A DNA stretch of 7,838 bases, taken from the NCBI GenBank assembly GCA_049522565.1, contig JBEKNT010000333.1, positions 1 to 7,838 on the forward strand, in the 5' to 3' direction. The notes beneath the pieces are model-generated. The model ran no database searches and was not told where the DNA came from. It worked only from the letters and a program-made list of their open reading frames with translations. This DNA is from JASHVB01 sp049522565 (GTDB taxonomy: Bacteria > Pseudomonadota > Alphaproteobacteria > Acetobacterales > Acetobacteraceae). Of this stretch, positions 1 through 6,828 are shown one piece after another. The position numbers and the translations under genes were made by a program. The first letter of the stretch is position 1. Each line of letters opens with the position of its first letter.

Positions 1-484
1 CAGCCGCGAAGATCGCACCCAGGCAGCCGTGGAAGCCGCGGTTGCGAAAGCCGGGGGTTATCGCCTCGCTGATCCGCCCGGCCGCTTCGTAGCCGAGCAC
101 CATCGCCGTCAGTACCGCCGCGCCGTCGGCGCCGTTGCGCTCGGCGATCGCCAGCGCGGTGGCGGTCAACGGCGTCCCGGCATGCACGATGTTGCGCAGA
201 TCGCTGTCGTCGGAGGCCGCGGCGTCGCTCGCCACGGCATTCGCCTGTGCTGCATCGGCGACCGGCAATTTGGCGCCGGCATCGAACCACAGCGATGCGT
301 CCGGTCGTCCGCCGTGGTCGCGGGCGAGGGTGCGGATGATGCGGGCAGACTCCAGGCCGGTGCCGCACGCCGCGCTGGCGATGGTGCTGGCGATCAGCAT
401 CGCGGCATGGTCGAGCGCTTGCGCCGGCAGATCGGCGGTGGACGTTGCGGTCAGAAACTCGGCCAGTTGGCGGGCGACGGTCAT
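1..484 (-). CDS. MmgE/PrpD family protein (N-terminal part, runs off the left edge)
   Basis: I translated the minus strand from the ATG at 484-482; 161 residues are visible and the frame stays open to the window edge. The text (MTVARQLAEFLTATST..., ALDHAAMLIASTIASAACGTG, HAGTPLTATALAIAE, VLGYEAAGRISEA) matches the helical N-terminal domain of the MmgE/PrpD family. Members are usually about 450 residues, so roughly a third is present. The family includes 2-methylcitrate dehydratase and cis-aconitate decarboxylase, but most bacterial members have no known substrate, so no reaction is assigned. An in-frame TAA at 493-491 lies three codons upstream, which makes this the first possible ATG. A weak purine-rich stretch (GGGGGA) about 10 nt upstream could be the ribosome-binding site. 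The gene is divergent from the VOC/LLM pair and may share a control region with it. Confidence 0.85.
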   Translation of the reverse strand, partial: MTVARQLAEFLTATSTADLPAQALDHAAMLIASTIASAACGTGLESARIIRTLARDHGGRPDASLWFDAGAKLPVADAAQANAVASDAAASDDSDLRNIVHAGTPLTATALAIAERNGADGAAVLTAMVLGYEAAGRISEAITPGFRNRGFHGCLGAIFAA

Positions 485-696
485 GGCGCGTTAATCCCCC
501 TGTTTCGCCGCTGAGCGTAGGCACGCGCATCCCGGCCGCAAGTCGCGGCGCGCGTCGGCCCGGGGTTGAGTTCGCGGGCCGGTAATAGCAGGCTGCCATC
601 CGGCGCGCCGCCGACCCACTCGCAAGCGAGACCGGGACAACGATGCCGGCCGACAATTCACCACCCGCCGCGTCATCCGGGACAGGGAGAACCACC
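485..696. other. Divergent intergenic region between the MmgE/PrpD and VOC genes
   Basis: This 212-bp gap must carry the promoters for both divergent genes. I see no convincing sigma-70 pair. A TTGAGT (565-570) and a TAATAG further on are separated by only about 11 nt, which is too short. A small hairpin, CTCGC-AA-GCGAG, lies near 619-630. The gap holds no credible gene. Confidence 0.5.
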
Positions 697-1053
697 ATGA
701 CCTTCGCCGTGCAGCATGTGCATCTGAAGACCCGCGACCCGAAGCAGACCGTGCAGTTCTACGTGGACAATTTCGGTGCGACCTTGAAGGCCGAGATCCC
801 CGGGCGCGGTTTCCAGGTCGATCTGCACGGGTTGCAGCTCAACATCACCACGCTGATCGATGTCCAGAAGCATGAGCAGCATTATGGGATCGAGCACATG
901 GCGGTGCAGACCGACGATTATCCGGGGACCCTGGCGCAGTTGCAGAAAAACGGCGTGCGCATTCTCGAAGAGCTGCCGCCGAACAACGGACGGCGCGTCT
1001 GCTTTGTCGAATGTCCCGACGGCGCGCAGATGGAAGTGATCGAAAAGGCATAG
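697..1053 (+). CDS. VOC (glyoxalase/dioxygenase-fold) family protein
   Basis: A 118-residue protein with the single-module vicinal-oxygen-chelate pattern. An opening strand carries His (AVQHVHLKTRD, H7/H9), followed by helix TVQFYVDNFGATL, a middle strand GIEHMAVQTDD (H67), helix LAQLQKNGVRI, and a closing strand FVECPDGAQMEVIE (E113). H7, H67 and E113 are the likely metal ligands by family analogy. VOC proteins use a divalent metal for lyase, isomerase, dioxygenase or resistance reactions; the substrate cannot be read here. The ATG at 697 is chosen over the in-frame ATG at 643 because a purine-rich AGGGAGA sits just upstream and homology starts here. The stop is followed 11 bp later by the LLM oxidoreductase start, so the two are very likely co-transcribed, and the VOC protein may act on the same or a neighbouring metabolite. 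Confidence 0.88.
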   Translation: MTFAVQHVHLKTRDPKQTVQFYVDNFGATLKAEIPGRGFQVDLHGLQLNITTLIDVQKHEQHYGIEHMAVQTDDYPGTLAQLQKNGVRILEELPPNNGRRVCFVECPDGAQMEVIEKA

Positions 1054-1064
1054 GGGCGCGCCGC

Positions 1065-1985
1065 ATGGCCTTGAAGGACAAGATCGCGTTCGGCATGTCG
1101 CTGCCGCATCGCTCGCCGGACCCGATCGACGTGGCGGCGGTGCGCGCGGTGGCCCAGCGTGCCGAGGCGTTGGGATTCAGCGACCTCTGGGTGACCGAGA
1201 ACACGCTGGACCACGTCATATCCTTCGATCCGGTCGTCGTGCTGACCTACGCGGCCGCGGTGACCAGCCGCATCCGGCTGGGTGCGTCGGTGGTCGTGCT
1301 CGCGGTGCACAGCCCGATGATGGTGGCGCACCAATGGGCGACGCTCGACCAACTCAGCAACGGACGGGCGATCCTCGGGGTCGGGCTGGGACGGGAGCAT
1401 CACTATCGCGAATTCGCGGTGCCGGAAGAGGGGCGGGTGCGCCGGTTCCGCGAGGCGGTGGACCTGATCAAGGCGCTGTGGACGCAGCCGCAGGTCACCT
1501 GTCGCGGCCGCTTCTATCAGTTGGACGATGCGACGATGCCGCTGAAGCCGGTGCAGCAGCCGCATGTGCCGATCTGGATGGGCGTCGGTCACCCCAATGC
1601 CATCCGGCGTACGGCCATGCTGGCGGACGGCTGGATGGGATCGGGCGGCTCGAGCATCGCGGAATTCGCCCGGTCCGTGCCGTTGTTACGGGATGCGCTG
1701 GCAGCGGCGGGACGCGATGCGACGGGCTTCCCGATCTCGAAGCGGATCTTCATCGCGGTGGACGAACGTCCGGAAGTCGCGCGCCGGGAACTGCATCGCT
1801 GGTTCACCGAGGTCTACCGCAACCCGGCAGGCACCGACGCATCGGGCTTGCACGGCACGCCGGAGCAAGTGCGCGAGCGGCTGGAAGAGATCATCGCCAT
1901 GGGTGCGAACCACCTGTTGCTGAACCCGGTGTCGCGCTACGTGGAACAGGTGGACGCGCTGGCCGAGGTGGTGGGGCTGCGGTGA
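1065..1985 (+). CDS. LLM-class flavin-dependent oxidoreductase (luciferase-like monooxygenase family)
   Basis: A 306-residue protein with the bacterial-luciferase-like TIM-barrel pattern. It has an opening strand KIAFGMSLPH, helix VAQRAEALGFSDLWVTEN (about 30-46), DPVVVLTYAAAVTSRIRLGASVVVL (55-79), the family block SPMMVAHQWATLDQLSNGRAILGVGLG (83-109), RFREAVDLIKALW (127-139), GRFYQLDDATMPLKPVQQPHVPIWMG (148-173), and a late helix TPEQVRERLEEIIAMGANHLLL. Family members bind FMN or F420 and catalyse monooxygenation or hydride transfer; which cofactor and substrate apply is not decidable here. Length is normal. The start at 1065 follows the VOC stop by 11 bp; the longer in-frame start at 1011 would lie inside the VOC gene. 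The last 300 nt are overlapped on the other strand by the open tail of the DUF924 frame. Confidence 0.9.
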   Translation: MALKDKIAFGMSLPHRSPDPIDVAAVRAVAQRAEALGFSDLWVTENTLDHVISFDPVVVLTYAAAVTSRIRLGASVVVLAVHSPMMVAHQWATLDQLSNGRAILGVGLGREHHYREFAVPEEGRVRRFREAVDLIKALWTQPQVTCRGRFYQLDDATMPLKPVQQPHVPIWMGVGHPNAIRRTAMLADGWMGSGGSSIAEFARSVPLLRDALAAAGRDATGFPISKRIFIAVDERPEVARRELHRWFTEVYRNPAGTDASGLHGTPEQVRERLEEIIAMGANHLLLNPVSRYVEQVDALAEVVGLR

Positions 1986-2594
1986 TTCAGATTGGCGCGG
2001 TTCCGTCTTCCTCTCCCGCGCTTGCGGGAGAGGAAGCATGAACCCGGTTCCCGGTTCGGCGAGGTAACGCCGCTCCTCTGGCGTGCTCTCACGTCCCAGC
2101 ACGGCATTGCGGTGTGGGAAGCGGCGGAAGCGGCGGATTACGTCGCGATGGCGATACGCATATTCCACGGTGGAATCGCCCAGCGCCAGGCGCAGCGTCT
2201 CGAACAGCCGCACCGACTCGTCCTGGTCGGCAGGGTCCTCGGAATGTTCGAATGGCAGATAGATGAAACTGCGCTCCGTCGGATGCAGCACCCGGTCGAA
2301 CCCGCGCGCCACTGCGTCGCGGGCAAGCGCGCGAGCCTGCGCGTCCGCGGCAAAGGAATCTGGCGAGCCGCGATGCAGGTTCCGGGAAAACTGGTCCAGC
2401 AGTACGATCAGCGCCAGCATGCCGCGTGCGCTACCGGTCCAATGGTCGGACGCACCGCCCCGCGCCGCGTGCAACGCGTCGGCGAACCGCGCGCAGTCGG
2501 CGTCGAACGCCGCGTCCTGCTTGAACCACACCGCACGATACCGCGTGGCGTCGCCGGCAAACCAGAAGTCCAGCACGTCGTCCGGCACGATCAT
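1686..2594 (-). CDS. DUF924 family protein with an abnormal C-terminal extension
   Basis: Residues 1-185 match DUF924 closely: VLDFWFAGDA at the start, MLALIVLLDQFSRNLHRG (59-76), FIYLPFEHSEDPADQDESVRLF (110-131), and the family end RFPHRNAVLGRESTPEERRYLAEPG (158-182). Function is unknown; the fold is predicted helical and soluble. Family proteins are usually about 180-200 residues and end just after the last motif. Here no stop occurs (F185 is near 2040). The frame reads through the palindrome at 2007-2036, then antisense through the LLM gene to TAA at 1688-1686, giving 302 residues. The final 117 residues are Arg/His/Gln-rich, look non-biological and probably result from repeat insertion over the native stop. 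The start ATG (2594) overlaps the FAD/Fe-S gene stop as ATGA, implying translational coupling. Confidence 0.85.
   Translation of the reverse strand: MIVPDDVLDFWFAGDATRYRAVWFKQDAAFDADCARFADALHAARGGASDHWTGSARGMLALIVLLDQFSRNLHRGSPDSFAADAQARALARDAVARGFDRVLHPTERSFIYLPFEHSEDPADQDESVRLFETLRLALGDSTVEYAYRHRDVIRRFRRFPHRNAVLGRESTPEERRYLAEPGTGFMLPLPQARERKTEPRQSESPQPHHLGQRVHLFHVARHRVQQQVVRTHGDDLFQPLAHLLRRAVQARCVGACRVAVDLGEPAMQFPARDFRTFVHRDEDPLRDREARRIASRRCQRIP
2007..2036. repeat. Perfect palindromic repeat / probable bidirectional terminator hairpin
   Basis: Two exactly complementary 13-bp arms, CTTCCTCTCCCGC (2007-2019) and GCGGGAGAGGAAG (2024-2036), enclose a 4-nt loop. The palindrome lies 21 nt after the LLM stop, at the junction of two convergent genes, where it could stop transcription from both sides, although there is no T-run. 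Its core (CCTCTCCCGC / GCGGGAGAGG) is shared with repeats at 5503-5655 and 7749-7803, so it is one copy of a dispersed family, here reduced to the hairpin. Read on the minus strand it is in frame with DUF924 and encodes about LPLPQARERK. Confidence 0.8.
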
Positions 2595-5494
2595 GCCAAG
2601 GCACGGTCCAGCACGCGCACCGAGTGCATCGCCTCGCGCCCGCCCAGATCGCGGATCTGGTGCCGGCATGATGTACCGTCGGCGACGATCAGGTCCTCGG
2701 GCGCCGCGCCGCGCACCGCCGGTAGCAGCGACGCTTCCGCCATGGCGCGCGACACGTCCTGCGTCTCCGCCTGGTAGCCGAAGCTGCCGGCCATGCCGCA
2801 GCACGACGACACGATCGGCTTCACCGTCAGCCCCGGCACACGCTGCAACGTGGTTATTGCCGCGGGGAAGGCGCCGAACGATTTCTGGTGGCAGTGGCCG
2901 TGGATATGCGCGGTGGCGGCAATCGGCTGCAACGCCAGCTCGGGCTTTTCGCGGGCCAGGAACTCGGACAATAACATTGCGCGGCCGGCCAACGCGTCGG
3001 CCGCCGAACCCGGCAGCAGGGAACGAAATTCGTCGCGCAAGGTCAGCAGGCAGGACGGTTCCAGGCCGATCACCGGCAGGTCGCCTTCCAGTCGGCCCAA
3101 GGTGCGCCGGGCTTCGGCGCGTGCCTGGTCCAGCATGCCGGCGGCGAGGAAGGTGCGGCCGCAGCACAGCGGACGGCCGCGATGCGGCGGCAGCATGGCG
3201 CGATAGCCGGCCGCGGCGAGGACACGCAGCGCGGCACGCAGGTTCTCCGGTTCGAAATACCGGTTGAACGTGTCGGCCAGCAGCAGCACGTCGCCGCGCG
3301 GATGCGCCGGCGCGACTGCGTTCGCTTCGTCGTCGCGGAACGCGTCGCGCCGCCATACGGGCAGCGGGCGCGACGCGGCGATCCCCAGCATGCGTTGCGC
3401 CAACTGCCGCAGCGGCGTCACGTGGTTGCGCACGTTCATCAGCGGCGCGACGTGGTGCAACACCGGCGCATAGCGCGGCAATTCGGCGATCAGCGATTCG
3501 CGGCGCGAAACGCCGTGCCGTTCGGCGTGCGCCGCCAGCACTTCCAATTTCATCTTCGCCATATCGACGCCGGTCGGGCACTCGCGTCGGCACGCCTTGC
3601 ACGAGACGCAGAGATGCATCGCCTCGGCCAAGGCATCGGACGCCATGGCGTCGGCGCCAAGCTGCCCGGTCAGCGCCAGCCGCAGCGTGTTGGCGCGGCC
3701 ACGGGTCAGGTGCGTCTCGTCGCGGGTGACGCGGAACGACGGGCACATCACGCCGGCATCGAAGGCGCGGCAGGCGCCGTTGTTGTTGCACATCTCCACC
3801 GCGCCGAGCATGCCGCCGAGCGGCCCCGGATGCTCGGACCAGTCGAGCTTCGGCGTGAACCCGGCGATCGGAGCGTAGCCGGGCGCGTAACGGAACAGGG
3901 TGCGGTCGTCCATCCGCGGCGGGCGAACGACGCGGCCGGGGTTCAGCATGTTGGTGGGGTCGAACGCGTCCTTCACCGTCTCGAAGGCACGGCCGATGCG
4001 CGCGCCGAACATCACGTCGTTGAACTCGCTGCGCACGATGCCGTCGCCGTGTTCGCCGCTGTGCGAGCCTTTGTACTCGCGCACCAGGGCGAAGCATTCC
4101 TCGGCCACGGCGCGCATGGTGCGCACGTCGGCCGGGTCCTTCATGCTCAGCACCGGCCGGACGTGCAGGCAGCCGACCGAGGCGTGCGCGTACCAGGTGC
4201 CCTTGGTGCCGTGCCGGGCGAACACGTCGTTCAGCTTTTCCGTGTAGTCGGCGAGGTCTTCCAGGTTGACCGCGCAGTCTTCGATGAACGACACCGGTTT
4301 GCCGTCGCCCTTCATCGACATCATGATGTTCAGGCCCGCTTCGCGCACGCTGGCGATGTCGGCCTGGAACACCGGATCGATCGCCCGCACCACCTGGCCC
4401 GGCAGGCCGAGATCGGCCATCAGCGTGTCCAGCTCGGCGAGTTTCGCGTGCAGCGGGGCGTCCTCATGGCCGTGGAATTCGACGATCAGCACGGAATCCG
4501 GTTCGCCGATCAACATGGCGTCGATCGTCGCGCGATAGATCGGGATGCCGCGGCCGAGATCGATCATCGTGCGGTCAACGAGTTCCACCGCTTCCGGATC
4601 GAGCCTGACGATGTGCTGCGCCGCCGCCATCGCGCGACGGAAGGTCGGAAACTGGCAGATGCCCAGCACCTTGCGCGGCTTCAGCGGATGCAGCGTCAGT
4701 TCCAGCGCGGCGGAGAATGCCAGGGTACCTTCCGAACCGACCAGCAGCCGCGCCAGGTTTTCTCGCCCGGCCGCGCGCGATGCCGGCGTCAGCACGTCGA
4801 TGTTGTAGCCTCCGACGCGGCGAAGCTGCTTGGGGAAGCGGGCGGCGATCTCTTCGGCTTCACTGGCGCCCAACGCGCGCAGGCGCTGGATGAGCTCGGC
4901 GATATTTCCCCCCATCTCGGCGCCGAGGTTGTCCGGGACCGGACCGAAACGGTGGCGCGTGCCGTCGGCCAGGAGGGCGTCGATCGCGCGCACGTTGTCG
5001 GCCATCAAGCCGTAGCGGATCGATTTCGAGCCGCAGGAGTTGTTGCCCGCCATGCCGCCGATCGTGCAGCGCGCATGCGTCGACGGGTCCACCGGGAAGA
5101 ACAGTTTGTCCCCGCGCAGCGCGGTGTTGAGCTGACCGAGCACGACGCCCGGTTCGACCGTTGCGGTCCCGGCCGCCGCATCGACATTGAGAATGCGGCG
5201 CAGGTGCTTCGAACAATCGATGACCAGCGCGCGATTGACGGTCTGGCCGCACTGGCTGGTGCCGCCGCCACGCGGCAGCACGGGGATACCCTCCTCGCGC
5301 GCGATCGCCAACGCCGCGGCGACGTCGTCGATGGTCCGCGGCACGATGACGCCAAGCGGGTCGATCTGGTAGATCGATGCGTCGGTGGCGTAACGGCCGC
5401 GATCGGCGCGATCGAACAGCACCTCGCCGGCGATGCTGTGGCGCAGCCGGTCGGCCAGGTGGGAGTCGCCGGGGCTAATGGCGGTGTCGCTCAT
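2591..5494 (-). CDS. FAD-binding and Fe-S-binding oxidoreductase (YdiJ / D-2-hydroxyacid dehydrogenase type)
   Basis: A 967-residue three-part flavoenzyme. Residues about 45-270 form the PCMH-type FAD domain, with PRGGGTSQCGQT (74-85), HARCTIGGMAGNNSCGSKS (140-158) and LVGSEGTLAF (251-260). Residues 275-525 are the FAD-oxidase C-terminal domain, with WYAHASVGCLHVRP (434-447), GSHSGEHGDG (476-485) and DPTNMLNPGRVV. Then come cysteines C569, C575 and C584, a ferredoxin motif C629-x2-C632-x2-C635-x3-C639-P, and a CCG-type cysteine-rich domain (C777-C778, C815, C868, C898-C899-G, C943). This resembles a fused GlcD+GlcF and E. coli YdiJ (about 1,018 residues), which oxidises D-2-hydroxyglutarate. 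A D-2-hydroxyacid substrate is inferred, the exact one unknown. Electrons probably pass from FAD through the clusters to the respiratory chain. No signal peptide or membrane segment is seen. Its likely ribosome-binding site lies inside the upstream repeat. The stop overlaps the DUF924 start. Confidence 0.92.
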   Translation of the reverse strand: MSDTAISPGDSHLADRLRHSIAGEVLFDRADRGRYATDASIYQIDPLGVIVPRTIDDVAAALAIAREEGIPVLPRGGGTSQCGQTVNRALVIDCSKHLRRILNVDAAAGTATVEPGVVLGQLNTALRGDKLFFPVDPSTHARCTIGGMAGNNSCGSKSIRYGLMADNVRAIDALLADGTRHRFGPVPDNLGAEMGGNIAELIQRLRALGASEAEEIAARFPKQLRRVGGYNIDVLTPASRAAGRENLARLLVGSEGTLAFSAALELTLHPLKPRKVLGICQFPTFRRAMAAAQHIVRLDPEAVELVDRTMIDLGRGIPIYRATIDAMLIGEPDSVLIVEFHGHEDAPLHAKLAELDTLMADLGLPGQVVRAIDPVFQADIASVREAGLNIMMSMKGDGKPVSFIEDCAVNLEDLADYTEKLNDVFARHGTKGTWYAHASVGCLHVRPVLSMKDPADVRTMRAVAEECFALVREYKGSHSGEHGDGIVRSEFNDVMFGARIGRAFETVKDAFDPTNMLNPGRVVRPPRMDDRTLFRYAPGYAPIAGFTPKLDWSEHPGPLGGMLGAVEMCNNNGACRAFDAGVMCPSFRVTRDETHLTRGRANTLRLALTGQLGADAMASDALAEAMHLCVSCKACRRECPTGVDMAKMKLEVLAAHAERHGVSRRESLIAELPRYAPVLHHVAPLMNVRNHVTPLRQLAQRMLGIAASRPLPVWRRDAFRDDEANAVAPAHPRGDVLLLADTFNRYFEPENLRAALRVLAAAGYRAMLPPHRGRPLCCGRTFLAAGMLDQARAEARRTLGRLEGDLPVIGLEPSCLLTLRDEFRSLLPGSAADALAGRAMLLSEFLAREKPELALQPIAATAHIHGHCHQKSFGAFPAAITTLQRVPGLTVKPIVSSCCGMAGSFGYQAETQDVSRAMAEASLLPAVRGAAPEDLIVADGTSCRHQIRDLGGREAMHSVRVLDRALA

Positions 5495-5502
5495 GGCATT
5501 GA

Positions 5503-5655
5503 GTACACCTCTCCCGCAATGCGGGGTTGCGCCGCGCAGCGGACCGGCGTGCGCCGTGCGGCGACGCGGGTGAGTGGCGAGGCGCGCCGTGCGATACGCC
5601 CCTCACCCTCGCCGCGCCGCGTCTCGACCTCTCCCGCGCAGCGGGAGAGGTGTAC
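5503..5655. repeat. 153-bp composite repeat: two diverged copies in inverted orientation
   Basis: The ends are perfect 15-bp inverted repeats, GTACACCTCTCCCGC (5503-5517) and GCGGGAGAGGTGTAC (5641-5655). In the middle, GGGTGAGTGGCG (5568-5579) pairs with CGCCCCTCACCC (5597-5608) at 11 of 12 positions. Read inward from each end, both halves run from a CCTCTCCCGC hairpin to a GGGTGAG tail, so the element is two copies of one unit meeting tail to tail. The right unit has a perfect 11-bp hairpin (5627-5637 / 5641-5651, loop GCA). The left one is decayed (CCCGC-AAT-GCGGG only) and about 18 nt longer. A 10-bp direct repeat GCGCCGTGCG occurs at 5551 and 5584. The element fills nearly the whole cysK to FAD/Fe-S gap, starting 8 nt after the cysK stop. 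Confidence 0.85.
5506..5511 (-). promoter_or_regulatory. Probable ribosome-binding site of the FAD/Fe-S gene, inside the repeat
   Basis: On the minus strand GAGGTG, part of GGGAGAGGTGTAC, lies 11 nt before the ATG at 5494. It is the only Shine-Dalgarno-like stretch in front of this start and belongs to the left terminal arm of the composite repeat. The same arm can pair with 5641-5655 in a cysK read-through transcript, which could hide the site. This is inference from sequence. Confidence 0.5.
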
Positions 5656-5663
5656 CGGCATGC

Positions 5664-6644
5664 TCACAGCCCCTCGAAAAGCGCCGTGGTGATGTAGCGC
5701 TCGGCGAACGAGGGAATGATCGTAACGATCCGCTTGCCGGCCATTTCCGGCCGATGCGCCACCACCAATGTCGCGGCCAGCGCCGCGCCGGATGAAATGC
5801 CGCACGGAATCCCCTCGGTCTTCGCCAGCCGTCGCGCATTGGCGAACGCCTGCTCGTTCGACACCTTGATGATCTCGTCGATCGCACTGGTATCCAGCAC
5901 CGCCGGCACGAAGCCGGCACCGATGCCCTGGATCGGATGCGGGCCCGGGCTGCCGCCGGACAGCACCGGACTTGCCTCCGGTTCCACCGCGATCATGCGC
6001 AGCTCGGGACGGCGCGGCTTCAGCGCCTGCGCAACACCCGTCAGCGTGCCGCCGGTGCCGATGCCGGAGACGATCGCATCGACCTCGCCCGCCGTGTCGT
6101 ACCAGATTTCCTCCGCCGTGGTGCGCGCATGGATCGCCGGATTGGCCGGATTGCCGAACTGGTCGGGAATCACCGAACCGGGCGTCTCCGCCTGCAATTC
6201 CTTGGCGCGGGCGATCGCCCCGTTCATGCCCTTCTCGCGCGGCGTCAGCTCAAGCTGCGCACCGAGATACGTCAGCATCTTGCGGCGTTCGATCGACATC
6301 GATTCCGGCATGGTCAGGATCAGCTTGTAGCCGCGCGCGGCACACATGAAGGCCAGCGCGATGCCGGTGTTGCCGGAGGTCGGTTCGATCACCGTGCCGC
6401 CGGGCTTGAGCCGGCCGTCCGCCTCCAGCGCCAGGATCATGTTGACGCCGATGCGGTCCTTTACGCTGGAGATCGGATTGAAGAATTCCAGCTTCAGGCA
6501 AATGTCGGCGGTGATCCCCTCTTCCGCGGTGATGCGCGGGATGCGCACCAGCGGCGTGTTGCCGATGGTCTCGATGATGCTGTCGTAGATGCGCCCGCGT
6601 AGCGGACGATCGAGATTGAGTGGCTTGTGCCCGCCCGTGGTCAT
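5664..6644 (-). CDS. cysK: Cysteine synthase A (O-acetylserine sulfhydrylase)
   Basis: A 326-residue PLP enzyme that makes L-cysteine from O-acetyl-L-serine and sulfide in the cytoplasm, the last step of sulfate assimilation. Visible landmarks are the start block IYDSIIETIGNTPLVRI (19-35), the PLP lysine in NPISSVKDR (K62), the substrate loop EPTSGNTG (87-94), the phosphate-binding GIGTGGTLTG (194-203), the serine contacting the PLP ring in CGISSGAA (about 284-285), and the closing PSFAERYITTALFEG. Length is normal and all key residues are present. The related cystathionine beta-synthase/CysM type is less likely because the N-terminal block and the end are typical of CysK. The ATG at 6644 is preferred over the longer frame to 6779, which would cross the tRNA, and is supported by a perfect AGGAGG (6649-6654) four nt upstream. 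The gene lies 107 nt downstream of tRNA-Pro on the same strand with no obvious terminator between. Confidence 0.95.
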   Translation of the reverse strand: MTTGGHKPLNLDRPLRGRIYDSIIETIGNTPLVRIPRITAEEGITADICLKLEFFNPISSVKDRIGVNMILALEADGRLKPGGTVIEPTSGNTGIALAFMCAARGYKLILTMPESMSIERRKMLTYLGAQLELTPREKGMNGAIARAKELQAETPGSVIPDQFGNPANPAIHARTTAEEIWYDTAGEVDAIVSGIGTGGTLTGVAQALKPRRPELRMIAVEPEASPVLSGGSPGPHPIQGIGAGFVPAVLDTSAIDEIIKVSNEQAFANARRLAKTEGIPCGISSGAALAATLVVAHRPEMAGKRIVTIIPSFAERYITTALFEGL

Positions 6645-6751
6645 GCGACCTCCTGCCGTTCCGTTGGTTGCGGCGGCGGTGGTAACACGCTGCCCGGGCG
6701 GGGTCACGTCGCGCCGGCCGGCCATCGCGCGTTGGCTGGGCGGAGAAGGGT

Positions 6752-6828
6752 TGGTCGGAGCGGCGGGATTCGAACCCACGACCCCCAGTCCCCCAGACTG
6801 ATGCGCTACCAGACTGCGCTACGCTCCG
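6752..6828 (-). tRNA. tRNA-Pro (anticodon GGG)
   Basis: The minus strand folds into a complete cloverleaf of 77 nt including an encoded CCA. Acceptor CGGAGCG pairs with CGCTCCG, discriminator A. The D stem is GCGC/GCGC around AGTCTGGTA. The anticodon stem TCAGT/ACTGG (one T·G pair) encloses loop CTGGGGG, giving anticodon GGG at 6794-6792 with G after it, as expected for proline tRNAs. The variable loop is GGGTC; the T arm is GTGGG-TTCGAAT-CCCGC. It decodes CCC (and CCU by wobble), fitting a GC-rich genome. Confidence 0.95.

Noticed and set aside
565..590. TTGAGT...TAATAG as a promoter for the VOC gene
   Set aside because: The spacer is only about 11 nt, far from the 16-18 nt needed.
1011..1064. 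Earlier in-frame start for the LLM gene inside the VOC gene
   Set aside because: The extra residues have no family similarity, and the ATG at 1065 gives the normal N-terminus.
918..1592. Minus-strand frames opposite the VOC and LLM genes
   Set aside because: They are antisense shadows with Arg/His-rich text and no recognisable domain.
2594..4097. Long upstream extension of the DUF924 frame to a start at 4097
   Set aside because: This part is an out-of-frame shadow of the FAD/Fe-S gene on the same strand. DUF924 homology starts exactly at the ATG at 2594.
5503..5655. Insertion sequence or CRISPR origin for the repeated segments
   Set aside because: There is no transposase frame and no regular repeat-spacer pattern; the copies are palindromic and dispersed singly or as one inverted pair.
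3182..5692. An 836-codon open frame on the plus strand opposite the FAD/Fe-S gene
   Set aside because: It mirrors the third-position GC bias of the real minus-strand gene, is rich in Arg/His/Val/Ala, and has no recognisable domain. The opposite strand has a complete motif set.
6645..6779. N-terminal extension of cysK by 45 residues
   Set aside because: It would begin inside the tRNA gene. A perfect AGGAGG precedes the ATG at 6644, where CysK homology begins.
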